Virus record (IMG/VR): IMGVR_UViG_3300032093_000420
Coordinates: 1 to 35,850 of that record
Direction: 5' to 3' (one strand)
Source of the DNA: a virus
DNA: 35,850 bases
Shown: positions 7,637 to 15,914 of the stretch, in pieces
Position numbering within the stretch: position 1 is the stretch's first letter
Layout: each line of letters starts with the position of its first letter
The notes under the pieces: model-generated
Database searches by the model: none
The model's input: only the letters and a program-made list of their open reading frames with translations
Told to the model about the DNA's origin: nothing
Translations under genes and position numbers: made by a program

Positions 7637-9688
7637 ATGGCAACATATACAGCAGTGGCAGGTGGTGGTAATTGGAACTCAGCGGCAACATGGGGTGGGG
7701 CAGGATTTCCTATTGCAGGAGATACAGCTATACTTAATGCTACTTCTGGTCAAGTTACAGTAACCGCGAACGCAACTTGTTTGATACTTAACTGCACAGG
7801 GTATGCTAATACACTTACAATCAATAATGGTATTACATTAACAGTTAATGGTGTTGGAGCCACTATTTCTCTTGGCGGAACTATTGCCTCAGGAACAACT
7901 GGTGTATTATCAACAGTCGGAACAAACACGGCTGTAACTATAAATTTCAATGGAATTACAATACCAAGATTAACGGTTGGATATAATAATGGGGTTACAA
8001 CTCCGGTTCAAACAATGACAATTAACGGAACAAATCCAACAGTTCAAAATTTTACTTTTGGGAGTATTGGACGTGTAGTATTATCTGGTACTGAATTAAC
8101 TATAACAAGTTCATTTACGTCTAATGCGACAGGGGTTCCACATCTTTTAAGTGGAACGACATTAAGGTTTTCCGGAACAGTTAGTTATCAAGCAAACGCA
8201 GGTCAAAGACTTGCAATTAATATGACTGTAACAACTGGCAGTACTTTAATATTAAATAGTAATTTTTTAACAGAATCAAGTGTAATTACTTTTCAAACAG
8301 GCAGTTTCTTAACTCATAATAATTTTACGCTTACTCCAAGAGGAACAATCACATTAGACACATCACCAATTGAATGGTATGATATAACACTTGTTGTTGA
8401 TCAAACTACTCTTAATTTAACAAGTGATTTAAACATTACTAATAAAGTAGAAGTCAATGCAAGTGTCTTTGGTACTATATTTAGAATACAATCATCTGGT
8501 GGAACAAGAAATGTAAATATAAAAGGTAGTTTAATATCAATAGCTAGTACAGTAACAGCTGATGGGCTAATCTCTAATTCCACCACAAATTTTAATTTAA
8601 TAGGTACTGGAACTTTAAGAGGTAGATTTAATAATGTTTTGATTAATATTAACACCACAAATCCATTAGGTTATACTATAGGTGATAATACTTTAAATAA
8701 CTTATTGTTATTTACCAATAGTGTTTTAACTTTAGTAGGTACTAGCGTCGCTCAAGTATTTAACTCGTCAAGTTTATTAAGAATTGGTGGTAATCCAGTG
8801 ACTTTGGATACCAATAGGACATCAACTGGTGGAAGCCAAATATTTTGGGCTAATGTAGATCAATTCATTGTTACTTCTGTATTAGTTTTAAACACAGAAA
8901 CAACCTTTAGAGGAAACGCCACATTTAATAATACTTTCACATTAAATGGATCTAAGTGTTTAATTGAGGGTAGTTTTTCAGCACCAAATAGTAGTATTGG
9001 TGGAACAAGTATAATAGAATTAGCCGGGTCAAATAATTCAAATTGGAATAGTGGAACAACTACCACCGCTACTTATCAAAATAATATCACCGTTAATAAA
9101 TCTGGAGGTGCGACCGTATCAATATTAAATTCATTAACTTGGGGATTAGCAGGTAGAACTCTACAAAGAACAGCAGGAAATATTAATCCAGGATCATCAA
9201 CTGTTACAATACCAAATGCGGCGGTTACAATTAATAATATGGTGTTTAATAACCTGACAATAACTGCAGGTCCTACAATAACGCAAAATAGTGGAAATAC
9301 AGTTAATGGAAATTTAACTTGTAATGGTACAACAACATTCTCAGGTACCGCAGGATTTACAACAGGTGGATTTATTTGTACAACAGCAGCATCAACATTA
9401 ACCTTACAATCAGGTGTGACCTACAGTGTAACCTCAAATTTAGATTTATTTGCAACTTTAGCATCTCCTATAATACTAACAAGTAGTTCGGCGGCGGCTA
9501 ATACCAAATTAACTTTATCAAATAACGCAACTCAAAGAGTTTATTTTGTAAGAGCAACAAGAATTGACTCAGGAGATGGTCAAACAATTTGGAATAGTTA
9601 TTCAACCTTATCAACTCCACTTACAAATACGATAAATTGGAATCCAGGTGTAAAACCGGCACCATATAATTTAATATTTATAAGCTGA
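7637..9688 (+). CDS. Beta-helix-like fibre/adhesin protein
   Basis: 683 residues. It opens with GGGNWNSAATWGGAGFP, the GNW..ATW..G..P turn seen at the start of many Bacteroidota surface adhesins and phage spike proteins. Long ladders of short Val/Ile/Leu strands with Asn and Thr turns follow (TLTINNGITLTVNG, TVTIPNAAVTINN), as in right-handed beta-helices. The C-terminal 130 residues are very similar to those of the next gene (RVYFVRATRIDSGDGQTIWN, NTINWNPG), so they probably form a shared end domain. The next gene starts at its stop codon (TGATG). Role in host surface binding is inferred. Confidence 0.7.
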   Translation: MATYTAVAGGGNWNSAATWGGAGFPIAGDTAILNATSGQVTVTANATCLILNCTGYANTLTINNGITLTVNGVGATISLGGTIASGTTGVLSTVGTNTAVTINFNGITIPRLTVGYNNGVTTPVQTMTINGTNPTVQNFTFGSIGRVVLSGTELTITSSFTSNATGVPHLLSGTTLRFSGTVSYQANAGQRLAINMTVTTGSTLILNSNFLTESSVITFQTGSFLTHNNFTLTPRGTITLDTSPIEWYDITLVVDQTTLNLTSDLNITNKVEVNASVFGTIFRIQSSGGTRNVNIKGSLISIASTVTADGLISNSTTNFNLIGTGTLRGRFNNVLININTTNPLGYTIGDNTLNNLLLFTNSVLTLVGTSVAQVFNSSSLLRIGGNPVTLDTNRTSTGGSQIFWANVDQFIVTSVLVLNTETTFRGNATFNNTFTLNGSKCLIEGSFSAPNSSIGGTSIIELAGSNNSNWNSGTTTTATYQNNITVNKSGGATVSILNSLTWGLAGRTLQRTAGNINPGSSTVTIPNAAVTINNMVFNNLTITAGPTITQNSGNTVNGNLTCNGTTTFSGTAGFTTGGFICTTAASTLTLQSGVTYSVTSNLDLFATLASPIILTSSSAAANTKLTLSNNATQRVYFVRATRIDSGDGQTIWNSYSTLSTPLTNTINWNPGVKPAPYNLIFIS

Positions 9689-11352
9689 TGCCTATTTGGA
9701 GAAATACAACTGGAGATGGTTTGTGGGGAACTGCAGGAAATTGGATTGTGGATGGTTCAGGCAATAGTGGAGTACCTACTGCAACAACAGATGCGATTTT
9801 TGATTCTCTTTCTCCCAGTTGTAATGTAAACACAAACGCAAGACCATGTGCTAATTTTACAACAACGGGATTTACCAATACAATAACATTTACATTCGAT
9901 GTTCAGGTAAACGGAAACGTAACACTAGGCGCAGGGATGTTATTTGGAGGTACTGGATTTTTAAACTTACGATTCCTTTCAGCCGGATTAACCCGAAATG
10001 TTAACTGCCCGTCTGCTCTTACGATTCCGCGATTAAGTTACAACGGTAATAACTCAGGAACTATAACATTCACTAATAACACAACAATAACTAATTTAAC
10101 CTGTACAGATGCAAATAATGCTACATACACGTTCAGCCCTGTTACAGGATCGGTAACAATTACAATCAGCGGTGGAACTTTCAACACCAGTTCAATTCTC
10201 AACATTAACGCAAGGGCTATTCTCAACGCAAATACTACCCTAACATTCAGCGGAACTTCTACCTTAACTGCAAATGCAAACGGCTCAATACTTTTAGGCA
10301 GCGGCACTATTCAAACCGCATCCGGTGCGAACCTGACAATTAACAGAAATTGGAATTACACAGGCGGTTCAGGTGGCACAATTAACTTCTCTCAAGGAAC
10401 TGTCACTTTTGGCACTACTACATTTAGACAGACTATTAACTTTACTTTAAATTTTCCAACCTCAGTCGGCGCGTTTAATAATTTTGAGGCTGGCTTTACT
10501 TTAACGATGCAATCAGATGTTGCAGTTGCAGGCACTTACTCCATACCGGGTTTTGGCGGCGAGGTTCATACAATTAACGGTGCATTTAATTTTATTGTAA
10601 GAGGTAACGTGGATATGAGGTCAAGCCAAACAATTGCAGGAAATGCTACTTTTAAATTAGAAACTAACACAAACGCAACATTAGGTGGAAGTAGTAGTGG
10701 TACTATCAGTATTTCAAATTTCATTATTGATAAAGGAACTGGTATTCTAACAATATCACATACCAATTTAACCATTTCAAGTGCAAATTACACAGTTACA
10801 TCAGGAACTATTGTTCATACTGGTACACTAAATTTTAGCAGTAATCAAACAATAACGCACACTGTACCTGCAACTTATAATAATATAAATATTACAGGTA
10901 ACTTAACAACAAAGACATTAAATAGTAATATTTTGAATATTGCAGGAACATTAACTTGTAATACAAACCAAACATTCTCAGGTACAGCAGGATGGACCGC
11001 AGCAAACTTTATTGATACCACAGCAGGAACAACAATAACACTTCAGTCAGGTGTAAATTATACCGTAACTTCAAATTTAAGGTTATTAGGAACAAATGCG
11101 TCACCCATTTTAATATCAAGTTCATCACCAACCACAAGAGCATTTCTTACTTTAAATTACGGAGCTTCAATGTTGTCAGGTGATGGTTTAGTGTCACACG
11201 CCGTATATTTCGTAAGAGCAACTAGAATTGATAGTAGTTTAGGTCAGACAATATGGAACACATTTGGTTCAATTTCTACACCACTTGTAGATACCGTAAA
11301 TTGGAATCCAGGTTCAAGACCAAATCCAACTTCTTATACGTATATCACTTAA
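9688..11352 (+). CDS. Beta-helix-like fibre/adhesin protein, paralogue of its neighbour
   Basis: 554 residues, with the same plan as the protein before it: a GLWGTAGNWIVDGSG.. opening, ladders of short strands, and a C-terminal domain with FVRATRIDSSLGQTIWN and DTVNWNPGSRPNP. The middle third (about 9890-10600) has clearly more G/C and different codon choice than both ends, suggesting an imported module. The start overlaps the upstream stop by one base; the 3' end overlaps the convergent HAD gene by 8 bp. Likely an alternative or accessory adhesin; function inferred. Confidence 0.7.
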   Translation: MPIWRNTTGDGLWGTAGNWIVDGSGNSGVPTATTDAIFDSLSPSCNVNTNARPCANFTTTGFTNTITFTFDVQVNGNVTLGAGMLFGGTGFLNLRFLSAGLTRNVNCPSALTIPRLSYNGNNSGTITFTNNTTITNLTCTDANNATYTFSPVTGSVTITISGGTFNTSSILNINARAILNANTTLTFSGTSTLTANANGSILLGSGTIQTASGANLTINRNWNYTGGSGGTINFSQGTVTFGTTTFRQTINFTLNFPTSVGAFNNFEAGFTLTMQSDVAVAGTYSIPGFGGEVHTINGAFNFIVRGNVDMRSSQTIAGNATFKLETNTNATLGGSSSGTISISNFIIDKGTGILTISHTNLTISSANYTVTSGTIVHTGTLNFSSNQTITHTVPATYNNINITGNLTTKTLNSNILNIAGTLTCNTNQTFSGTAGWTAANFIDTTAGTTITLQSGVNYTVTSNLRLLGTNASPILISSSSPTTRAFLTLNYGASMLSGDGLVSHAVYFVRATRIDSSLGQTIWNTFGSISTPLVDTVNWNPGSRPNPTSYTYIT

Positions 11353-11962
11353 AAACATTCTCATCGTAAAAATCATTATCGGTCTGATAATATAGGTCAG
11401 TAAGACTAGTATTCAAAATTTTGATTGATTTTTGCGATAATTCCAAAGTAAGACCCTCTTTAGTATTTGTTTTAACAAAATGTTCTTTTTGATTAAGTAA
11501 CATATCACTATCATCATCTAATATAACGTAGTTTTTAATCTTACTACTTTCCAAATATTCTAACTGTTTTTCTTTTGACCAATTGATTCTTTGGAAACCA
11601 TTTTCTTTCAAAAAATATTCTATTTCGCATCCCCTCGGAATTGTGTAACTATTTTTTATTCCTTGTGCAGAATGCATACTTGGAGTATTTCCTACAACTT
11701 CCCCCCTTATACCAACAGAATCAAATAGACCTTGCAATCCTTCAATATCATATCCTTTTCTCCAAGTGGATGAAACAACTATTTTAGCTCCAGTATCTTC
11801 AATAATTAAATTAAGATTAGAAACTAAGGTGGGCGAAAACTCCCACCTTTTGTATTCCCCTTTTGTTAATTTTTTCAACTCCCAATTAGGATCCTCGGAT
11901 CTTTGCAAATACCAATCCTGAGAGTTTAAAACACCATCTATATCCAAAAAAATAACTTTCAT
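11345..11962 (-). CDS. HAD-superfamily phosphatase-like protein
   Basis: 205 residues. Motif I is FLDIDGVLN with D7 and D9, the nucleophile and acid of the HAD phosphotransferases. Motif II is VVSSTWRKG (S64-T66), and motif IV is the acidic VILDDDSDM (about residues 147-155), which would bind Mg2+. The DGVLN..SSTWR pattern matches the HAD group found in phage and RNA-repair contexts; the substrate cannot be read from the sequence. It is followed 1 nt later in the operon order by the metallophosphoesterase upstream (11964), so the two may act on related phosphate substrates. Confidence 0.8.
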   Translation of the reverse strand: MKVIFLDIDGVLNSQDWYLQRSEDPNWELKKLTKGEYKRWEFSPTLVSNLNLIIEDTGAKIVVSSTWRKGYDIEGLQGLFDSVGIRGEVVGNTPSMHSAQGIKNSYTIPRGCEIEYFLKENGFQRINWSKEKQLEYLESSKIKNYVILDDDSDMLLNQKEHFVKTNTKEGLTLELSQKSIKILNTSLTDLYYQTDNDFYDENVFK

Positions 11963-11963
11963 G

Positions 11964-12644
11964 TTAATGACTGATCAGATCCCAACTTTTTGTTTCAAAA
12001 TCATATTCTACGGTGATAGGCTCGTTTTGGTACTTATAATCTTCACCCAAGCAGCACGCATTTACAAAAACGGTTCCATCTACTTCTTTTATGTGCCTTG
12101 CAAAATGTATATGACCGCAAGCATGGATTTTTGGTTTAATATCCATAACTTTTTTGTAAAGTTCTTCACATCCCGCTCTCTGTCCTGTGTATGTTTGATC
12201 TAAAATACCAAACAAAGGTCCGTGAGTTAGCAAAATATCTGTATCTTCAGGTATTATTGCCCATTTTTTGGCAATTGCATCTCCACGTTCAACATTAAAC
12301 GCCCAATCATAAAACCGAGGTTGCCAAGGACTACCATAAATTTTAATCCCATCCACAATATAACTCATATCTTGAAGATATATAACACTAGGATAATTTT
12401 CTAATAGATTAGCACACTCTTTTGGATTATCTTGAAAACCAAAATCATGGTTTCCGGCGATAAAAATCTTATGCTCATACCCTTTAATACCATCAAACCA
12501 ATCAAGAAATTGTTTGATTTCATTCATATACCCCTGATTACTGATATCACCACAATGAATCAGTATATCACCACCAGGTAAATCATCTGTAACTTGTTTA
12601 TGTTTTGTGTGAGTATCGCTTATAAATGTTATTGTCTTTTTCAT
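11964..12644 (-). CDS. Calcineurin-like metallophosphoesterase
   Basis: 226 residues with the full metal-binding set in order: ISDTH (D10, H12), CGDIS (D33), GNHDFGF (N65, H66), LLTHGPLFG and CGHIHFARH. These residues bind two metals and define the calcineurin-like phosphoesterase fold. The length and GNHDFGFQ resemble the small MPPED-type group of phosphodiesterases, but the substrate is unknown. The upstream sequence TATATTTG-CAACT-ATG is a good host-like promoter very near the start. It probably heads a two-gene operon with the HAD protein. Confidence 0.85.
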   Translation of the reverse strand: MKKTITFISDTHTKHKQVTDDLPGGDILIHCGDISNQGYMNEIKQFLDWFDGIKGYEHKIFIAGNHDFGFQDNPKECANLLENYPSVIYLQDMSYIVDGIKIYGSPWQPRFYDWAFNVERGDAIAKKWAIIPEDTDILLTHGPLFGILDQTYTGQRAGCEELYKKVMDIKPKIHACGHIHFARHIKEVDGTVFVNACCLGEDYKYQNEPITVEYDFETKSWDLISH

Positions 12645-12649
12645 AGTTG

Positions 12650-12657
12650 CAAATATA
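12650..12657 (-). promoter_or_regulatory. Host-like -7 box TATATTTG for metallophosphoesterase gene
   Basis: On the minus strand TATATTTG fits TAnnTTTG, the Bacteroidota housekeeping -7 element, 5 nt before the ATG. Transcription would begin at or next to the start codon. Confidence 0.5.
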
Positions 12658-12662
12658 TAAAA

Positions 12663-13328
12663 TTAATCCCACCAGTATTCAATTTTTCTTTCTAAAATCA
12701 TAAAAAGAAGTTTTTTTGCTTGCTCATGTTTAGCTTGACCTATTTCTCTTGCTTTATCTTCATCATCCATGTTTTTAAATTCAGGATTACTTTTTGAAAG
12801 TAATCTTGCTTTTGAAGGATTCGATTTTACGTATTTATAGGTTTTATCATATACCACCCTTGAGTTAAGTTCATAAAGATTACCACCATTTTCATCTTTT
12901 TCATCTACAAGGTCAAAGTTGTGATGTTTTTTGATGTATTTGAAGTATTCTACCGAATATTCTTCATTTTTAACTGCGTCAATCAAATTAAGAACAACTG
13001 TCATCCAATAATTTGAAGCTTCAACTCCTGTGTGACGATTGTTTTTAACTATATGATCACGAGTAAATTGAATTTTTCTTTGGAGGATTTCGTAAATGAA
13101 ATTATAGTCCCAATCTCTATCTTTATAGGTGTAAGGCATCCATTTTATTATGGTTTTTACACCTTTGATGAAGCTTTCAATTGAACTGAATGCTCTATAA
13201 ACGTAAAACCCAATATATGTATTTCTATATTTGTAGATCCAATTTAATAAAAGAGTAAAAGGATTATAAATCTTTCTATCCCATTTGCTGTCGGCAGGTA
13301 TTTGAACTTTTTTATAATTTGATTTCAT
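12663..13328 (-). CDS. Conserved phage protein of unknown function
   Basis: 221 residues, basic, with many aromatics. The central part has WMPYTYKDRDWDYNFIYEIL and RHTGVEASNYWMTVVLNLID, a pattern I recall from hypothetical proteins of many unrelated phages (W-x-DRD-W-D followed by a long helix). It is mostly helical; the C-terminus AKKLLFMILERKIEYWWD is a charged helix with terminal Trp. There is no signal peptide or catalytic motif. It has its own host-like promoter (TAACTTTG-TAAT-ATG). Function is not known to me. Confidence 0.65.
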   Translation of the reverse strand: MKSNYKKVQIPADSKWDRKIYNPFTLLLNWIYKYRNTYIGFYVYRAFSSIESFIKGVKTIIKWMPYTYKDRDWDYNFIYEILQRKIQFTRDHIVKNNRHTGVEASNYWMTVVLNLIDAVKNEEYSVEYFKYIKKHHNFDLVDEKDENGGNLYELNSRVVYDKTYKYVKSNPSKARLLSKSNPEFKNMDDEDKAREIGQAKHEQAKKLLFMILERKIEYWWD

Positions 13329-13332
13329 ATTA

Positions 13333-13340
13333 CAAAGTTA
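13333..13340 (-). promoter_or_regulatory. Host-like -7 box TAACTTTG
   Basis: Minus-strand TAACTTTG matches TAnnTTTG and lies 4 nt before the ATG at 13328, again predicting a leaderless transcript. Confidence 0.5.
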
Positions 13341-13360
13341 AGAAAATTTTTTTAATAAAA

Positions 13361-13387
13361 AAACCCAAGAAAAAATTTCTTGGGTTT
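13361..13387 (-). terminator. Rho-independent terminator
   Basis: AAACCCAAGAAA and TTTCTTGGGTTTT form a stem of about 11 bp with a very short loop. Read on the minus strand it ends in a T-run, so it would stop transcription from the 13464-14269 genes. The T-rich right side makes it plausible in both directions. Confidence 0.75.
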
Positions 13388-13463
13388 TGTATATATTGTG
13401 ACAACCTATAAGGAGGTCGGAGATTAATAAATATATTATAAAATAAAAAAATAATCAAGAACC

Positions 13464-13880
13464 TCAAAAAAATTTGTCTGACACCCTCTGTAGCAATGAT
13501 TTTTTGAAATTGGTATTGTGCCTACTTTTGAAATTATCCAATAAAATTTGAATTGAATTTGTAAAATTTGAATTTTTAAGTAAAATATATGCTCCTAAAT
13601 CAGCATCCATTTCATCTTCGGGCACCCTTTCTGTGGTATGCCCTAAAATAATATGTGAAACCTCGTGAGCCTCTATAAATCTTAATACATCTTCATCTAT
13701 TTGGTCTTGGTCAGAAAAAACCTCACCATCCAAAATAACCAAATTATCATTTGGTGATACAAAACCGTAACCATATTCTTCAAATAAAGGTTCAAAATCT
13801 TTATATCTAGGGTTTTGCTCAAAAAGTATGATAACATCAACTTTTGGGCTAAAAATGCTTTTATAACTAATAATATCCAT
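13464..13880 (-). CDS. Zincin metallopeptidase-like protein (HExxH)
   Basis: 138 residues. The centre has EAHEVSHIILGH (HEVSH at 72-76, with H81) followed by EDEMDADLGAYILL (E90, D92). HExxH plus a downstream E-x-D-A is the zinc site of gluzincin-type small peptidases such as the ImmA/IrrE and M48-like families. The N-terminal 60 residues are acidic and strand-rich, without signal peptide or membrane helix, so it is cytoplasmic or virion-borne. It lies 2 nt downstream of another HExxH protein. Target unknown; in ImmA-type systems the target is a repressor, but no repressor is seen here. Confidence 0.65.
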   Translation of the reverse strand: MDIISYKSIFSPKVDVIILFEQNPRYKDFEPLFEEYGYGFVSPNDNLVILDGEVFSDQDQIDEDVLRFIEAHEVSHIILGHTTERVPEDEMDADLGAYILLKNSNFTNSIQILLDNFKSRHNTNFKKSLLQRVSDKFF

Positions 13881-13882
13881 GA

Positions 13883-14269
13883 TTAAATAAGTTTTCTTCT
13901 CTGTAAATATCTAAGACAATTACGATAATGCTTTTTTTCTGAATTTACAGCATCAATTTCCATAGGATGTTGTTCATAACCGTATTTTTTGTAAAGTTTA
14001 TGATACTTCCCCATGTCATAAAGTTTTGGCATTTGAAGAAAATGGGTATATTCGTGAATTACTGTTCTGATAATACCTGATACACTTTTGTGATATACGG
14101 TATTAATGGTAATGATCCTTTCCCAATAAAGACCAAGGTCGTTTGAATGCCTATTGGATACCAACTCAATTTGAGGTAACTCACCTGATTTAAGTGGAGA
14201 CCCAAAAGTATCACAACACCACTGATACGCCAATAAAGCTATACGTTTTTTATTTCTTAACCGTTTCAT
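13883..14269 (-). CDS. SprT/zincin-like metalloprotease-type protein
   Basis: 128 residues from ATG 14269; an in-frame TTG at 14287 lies inside the promoter and is rejected. It has IHEYTHFLQM, an HExxH zinc site, and 26 or so residues later HPMEIDA with a Glu that can be the third ligand. A basic N-terminus (MKRLRNKKR) precedes it. The domain order fits small SprT-like or minimal gluzincin proteins. It forms a two-gene unit with the next zincin (13464-13880), spaced 2 nt apart. The upstream box is TATCTTTG-TGGT-ATG. Protease activity is probable, its substrate unknown. Confidence 0.65.
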   Translation of the reverse strand: MKRLRNKKRIALLAYQWCCDTFGSPLKSGELPQIELVSNRHSNDLGLYWERIITINTVYHKSVSGIIRTVIHEYTHFLQMPKLYDMGKYHKLYKKYGYEQHPMEIDAVNSEKKHYRNCLRYLQRRKLI

Positions 14270-14273
14270 ACCA

Positions 14274-14281
14274 CAAAGATA
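14274..14281 (-). promoter_or_regulatory. Host-like -7 box TATCTTTG
   Basis: Minus-strand TATCTTTG is a perfect TAnnTTTG match 4 nt before the ATG at 14269. Confidence 0.55.
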
Positions 14282-14334
14282 CTTCAATAAAACGAGTAAA
14301 AAAAATCGTATTTTATAACTAACTGATTGTTAGA

Positions 14335-14613
14335 CTATTTTTTTATAGGTTGGAAATTAATAGATCCTTCATCAAATATATGATGATATAACTCTTGTAT
14401 TTTCAATAAGTTTTCCCACCACTTATTGATTTTTGACGCATACGGTTCGTTATTAAAATAATATGATGGTATTATAATATCAATTATAATATGTTTGTCA
14501 TAAACAACATTAATCTCACCTACTTCATACTCAATAGGTTCATCAAACATTTTTGACAAATACTTTTTATCAACAATTTCAAACAATTTGTTTATTTTTT
14601 TGTGATCTATCAT
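14335..14613 (-). CDS. Small protein of the tagged family, unknown
   Basis: 92 residues from ATG 14613 (an upstream TTG two codons earlier is less likely). It opens MIDHKKINKLFEIVDKKYLS, a helix with a L-F-E triplet, and continues DEPIEYEVGEINVVYD. The stretch KKYLSKMFDEPIEYEV resembles GNRYLTKNFITEPYEFDV in the protein at 33672-34013, so the two look like diverged paralogues although 19 kb apart. It starts 2 nt after the stop of the upstream gene. No catalytic motif is visible. Confidence 0.55.
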   Translation of the reverse strand: MIDHKKINKLFEIVDKKYLSKMFDEPIEYEVGEINVVYDKHIIIDIIIPSYYFNNEPYASKINKWWENLLKIQELYHHIFDEGSINFQPIKK

Positions 14614-14615
14614 TT

Positions 14616-14948
14616 TCAAAAATCTGTTAAATTGATCATATCAAGGTATTTTTTGATAGTTCTTCTTTTAACCTCCTCTGACACATCCAAAAATTGGTCC
14701 CCAATTTCAATATAAATTTTATTTACCAAATTTTTCTTATTTGATTCAACAAAAAAATTTTTTTCATCTATAATAATAAAAGGAATATTAACTATCTTAT
14801 AAGAATCTGACATTTTGTCATACCTTTCAATTGGATATGACGTAACTGGGAAGTTACGCCGTAAATATACCAATAATTTATCTGACGTATTGTCAGAGTA
14901 TTTTGATAAAATATCCTCCTTTTCTGAATTTTCAATAATTAACCTCAT
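14616..14948 (-). CDS. Small tagged protein, unknown
   Basis: 110 residues from ATG 14948, giving an N-terminus MRLIIENSEKEDILSKY that fits the recurrent tag (I-I-E). An ATG five codons upstream (14963) overlaps the previous stop as TAATG and is an alternative start. A strand-rich middle (YPIERYDKMSDSYKIVNIPF) and a C-terminal helix (EEVKRRTIKKYLDMINLTDF) follow the N-terminal helix. This helix/beta/helix plan is shared with other small tagged proteins. Function unknown. Confidence 0.6.
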   Translation of the reverse strand: MRLIIENSEKEDILSKYSDNTSDKLLVYLRRNFPVTSYPIERYDKMSDSYKIVNIPFIIIDEKNFFVESNKKNLVNKIYIEIGDQFLDVSEEVKRRTIKKYLDMINLTDF

Positions 14949-14962
14949 ATTGCTAAATATCA

Positions 14963-15850
14963 TTAATAATATTTTAAAACTGAACCATCTTCAAAAATCA
15001 ATATTTTAAGACCACCATAATTAACATCAACAATATTTCCCATAATATCAAAAATTTTAACAGGTTTTTTTTGAATTGTATTAACATATATTGGTTCATA
15101 TATTTTAAACGACCCGTTAAGATCAACCTGAGTTAATCTATAATATGAAATACCATCAAAAGGAAATTTATCAAAATATTTATATTCTTTTTTAGTTGTG
15201 CTATAAACAGAGGTCTTGATTTTCGTTAGATATGCGAAGGTAACTAAATCTTTTGATTTTTCCAAAATAAAATAATCGGAGTTTGTCTCACTCATTGTAA
15301 CCCACTTAGTTATAACTCCACCATATGTTGGTGTTGCTTCAAATGAGGATAATTCAACAGGTAATTGCGTTGACTCAACCCAATATGGACATATTGATGA
15401 TATCCCCTGACAAAAAAAACCTCCTGATGCACTTCCAGTAACACACCAAGAATAATTATGACCAATAATTAAATTTGCAAAAAATTGACCATCTCCAACC
15501 GTATAATCATCCGTTTTATCGCAAAGCGTTAATTGACTGAAAGATACATTACTACAACCCAAAGATGTAAAAGCAAAATTTAAATAAACACCATTACTTT
15601 GTGCTGTAAAATCAAAACAAAATGTAAATGTTTTTTCAGGTTTTGGTAACAAATAACAATATCCGTTTTGTAACAAAAAATCATATGTTGGTATTGGATT
15701 ATCTATGAACTTTACAGGGCCTATTAATGTATCACATATATTTGACTGCGAACCCGACGACAACATCTCAATGTCAAAAGTTTGCCCTTTTTGTGCTAAA
15801 ATAGAATTAGAAAAAGTAAATAGTAATATAAGTAAAAATAGGGATTTCAT
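14963..15850 (-). CDS. Exported Bacteroidota-type surface/secreted protein
   Basis: 295 residues from ATG 15850. The signal peptide MKSLFLLILLFTFSNSILAQ ends before Gln/Lys, as is common in Bacteroidota. Residues about 25-170 form a Cys-containing beta domain. The C-terminal half (LPVELSSFEATPTYGGVITK, SETNSDYFILEKSKD, ISYYRLTQVDLNGSF) closely matches the region that precedes the sorting domain in Bacteroidota secreted proteins, and the tail (KIFDIMGNIV ... IFEDGSVLKYY) resembles a short T9SS-type C-terminal signal. It is therefore likely exported to the cell surface. TATTTAT-TGAT-ATG lies at the start. Its role in infection is unknown; surface alteration is a guess. Confidence 0.75.
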   Translation of the reverse strand: MKSLFLLILLFTFSNSILAQKGQTFDIEMLSSGSQSNICDTLIGPVKFIDNPIPTYDFLLQNGYCYLLPKPEKTFTFCFDFTAQSNGVYLNFAFTSLGCSNVSFSQLTLCDKTDDYTVGDGQFFANLIIGHNYSWCVTGSASGGFFCQGISSICPYWVESTQLPVELSSFEATPTYGGVITKWVTMSETNSDYFILEKSKDLVTFAYLTKIKTSVYSTTKKEYKYFDKFPFDGISYYRLTQVDLNGSFKIYEPIYVNTIQKKPVKIFDIMGNIVDVNYGGLKILIFEDGSVLKYY

Positions 15851-15854
15851 ATCA

Positions 15855-15861
15855 ATAAATA
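15855..15861 (-). promoter_or_regulatory. TATTTAT element of the exported-protein gene
   Basis: Minus-strand GATATTTAT-TGAT-ATG: the heptamer is 4 nt from the start codon, the same distance at which host-like -7 boxes occur in this window. Confidence 0.4.
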
Positions 15862-15902
15862 TCAAAATTTAATGTAATTCAAGTAACTTAACAAAATATT
15901 AT

Positions 15903-15910
15903 TATCTTTG
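15903..15910 (+). promoter_or_regulatory. Host-like -7 box TATCTTTG
   Basis: TATCTTTG-CAAC-ATG: a perfect TAnnTTTG box 4 nt before the start of the gene at 15915. No clear TTTG -33 box is seen 19 nt upstream. Confidence 0.5.
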
Positions 15911-15914
15911 CAAC

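Noticed and set aside
7750-10775. Minus-strand ORFs opposite the fibre genes (7750-7950, 8401-8658, 8860-9066, 10038-10307, 10566-10775)
   Set aside because: They lie inside strong plus-strand genes, are hydrophobic low-complexity mirrors of Thr/Asn-rich codons and have no start signals.
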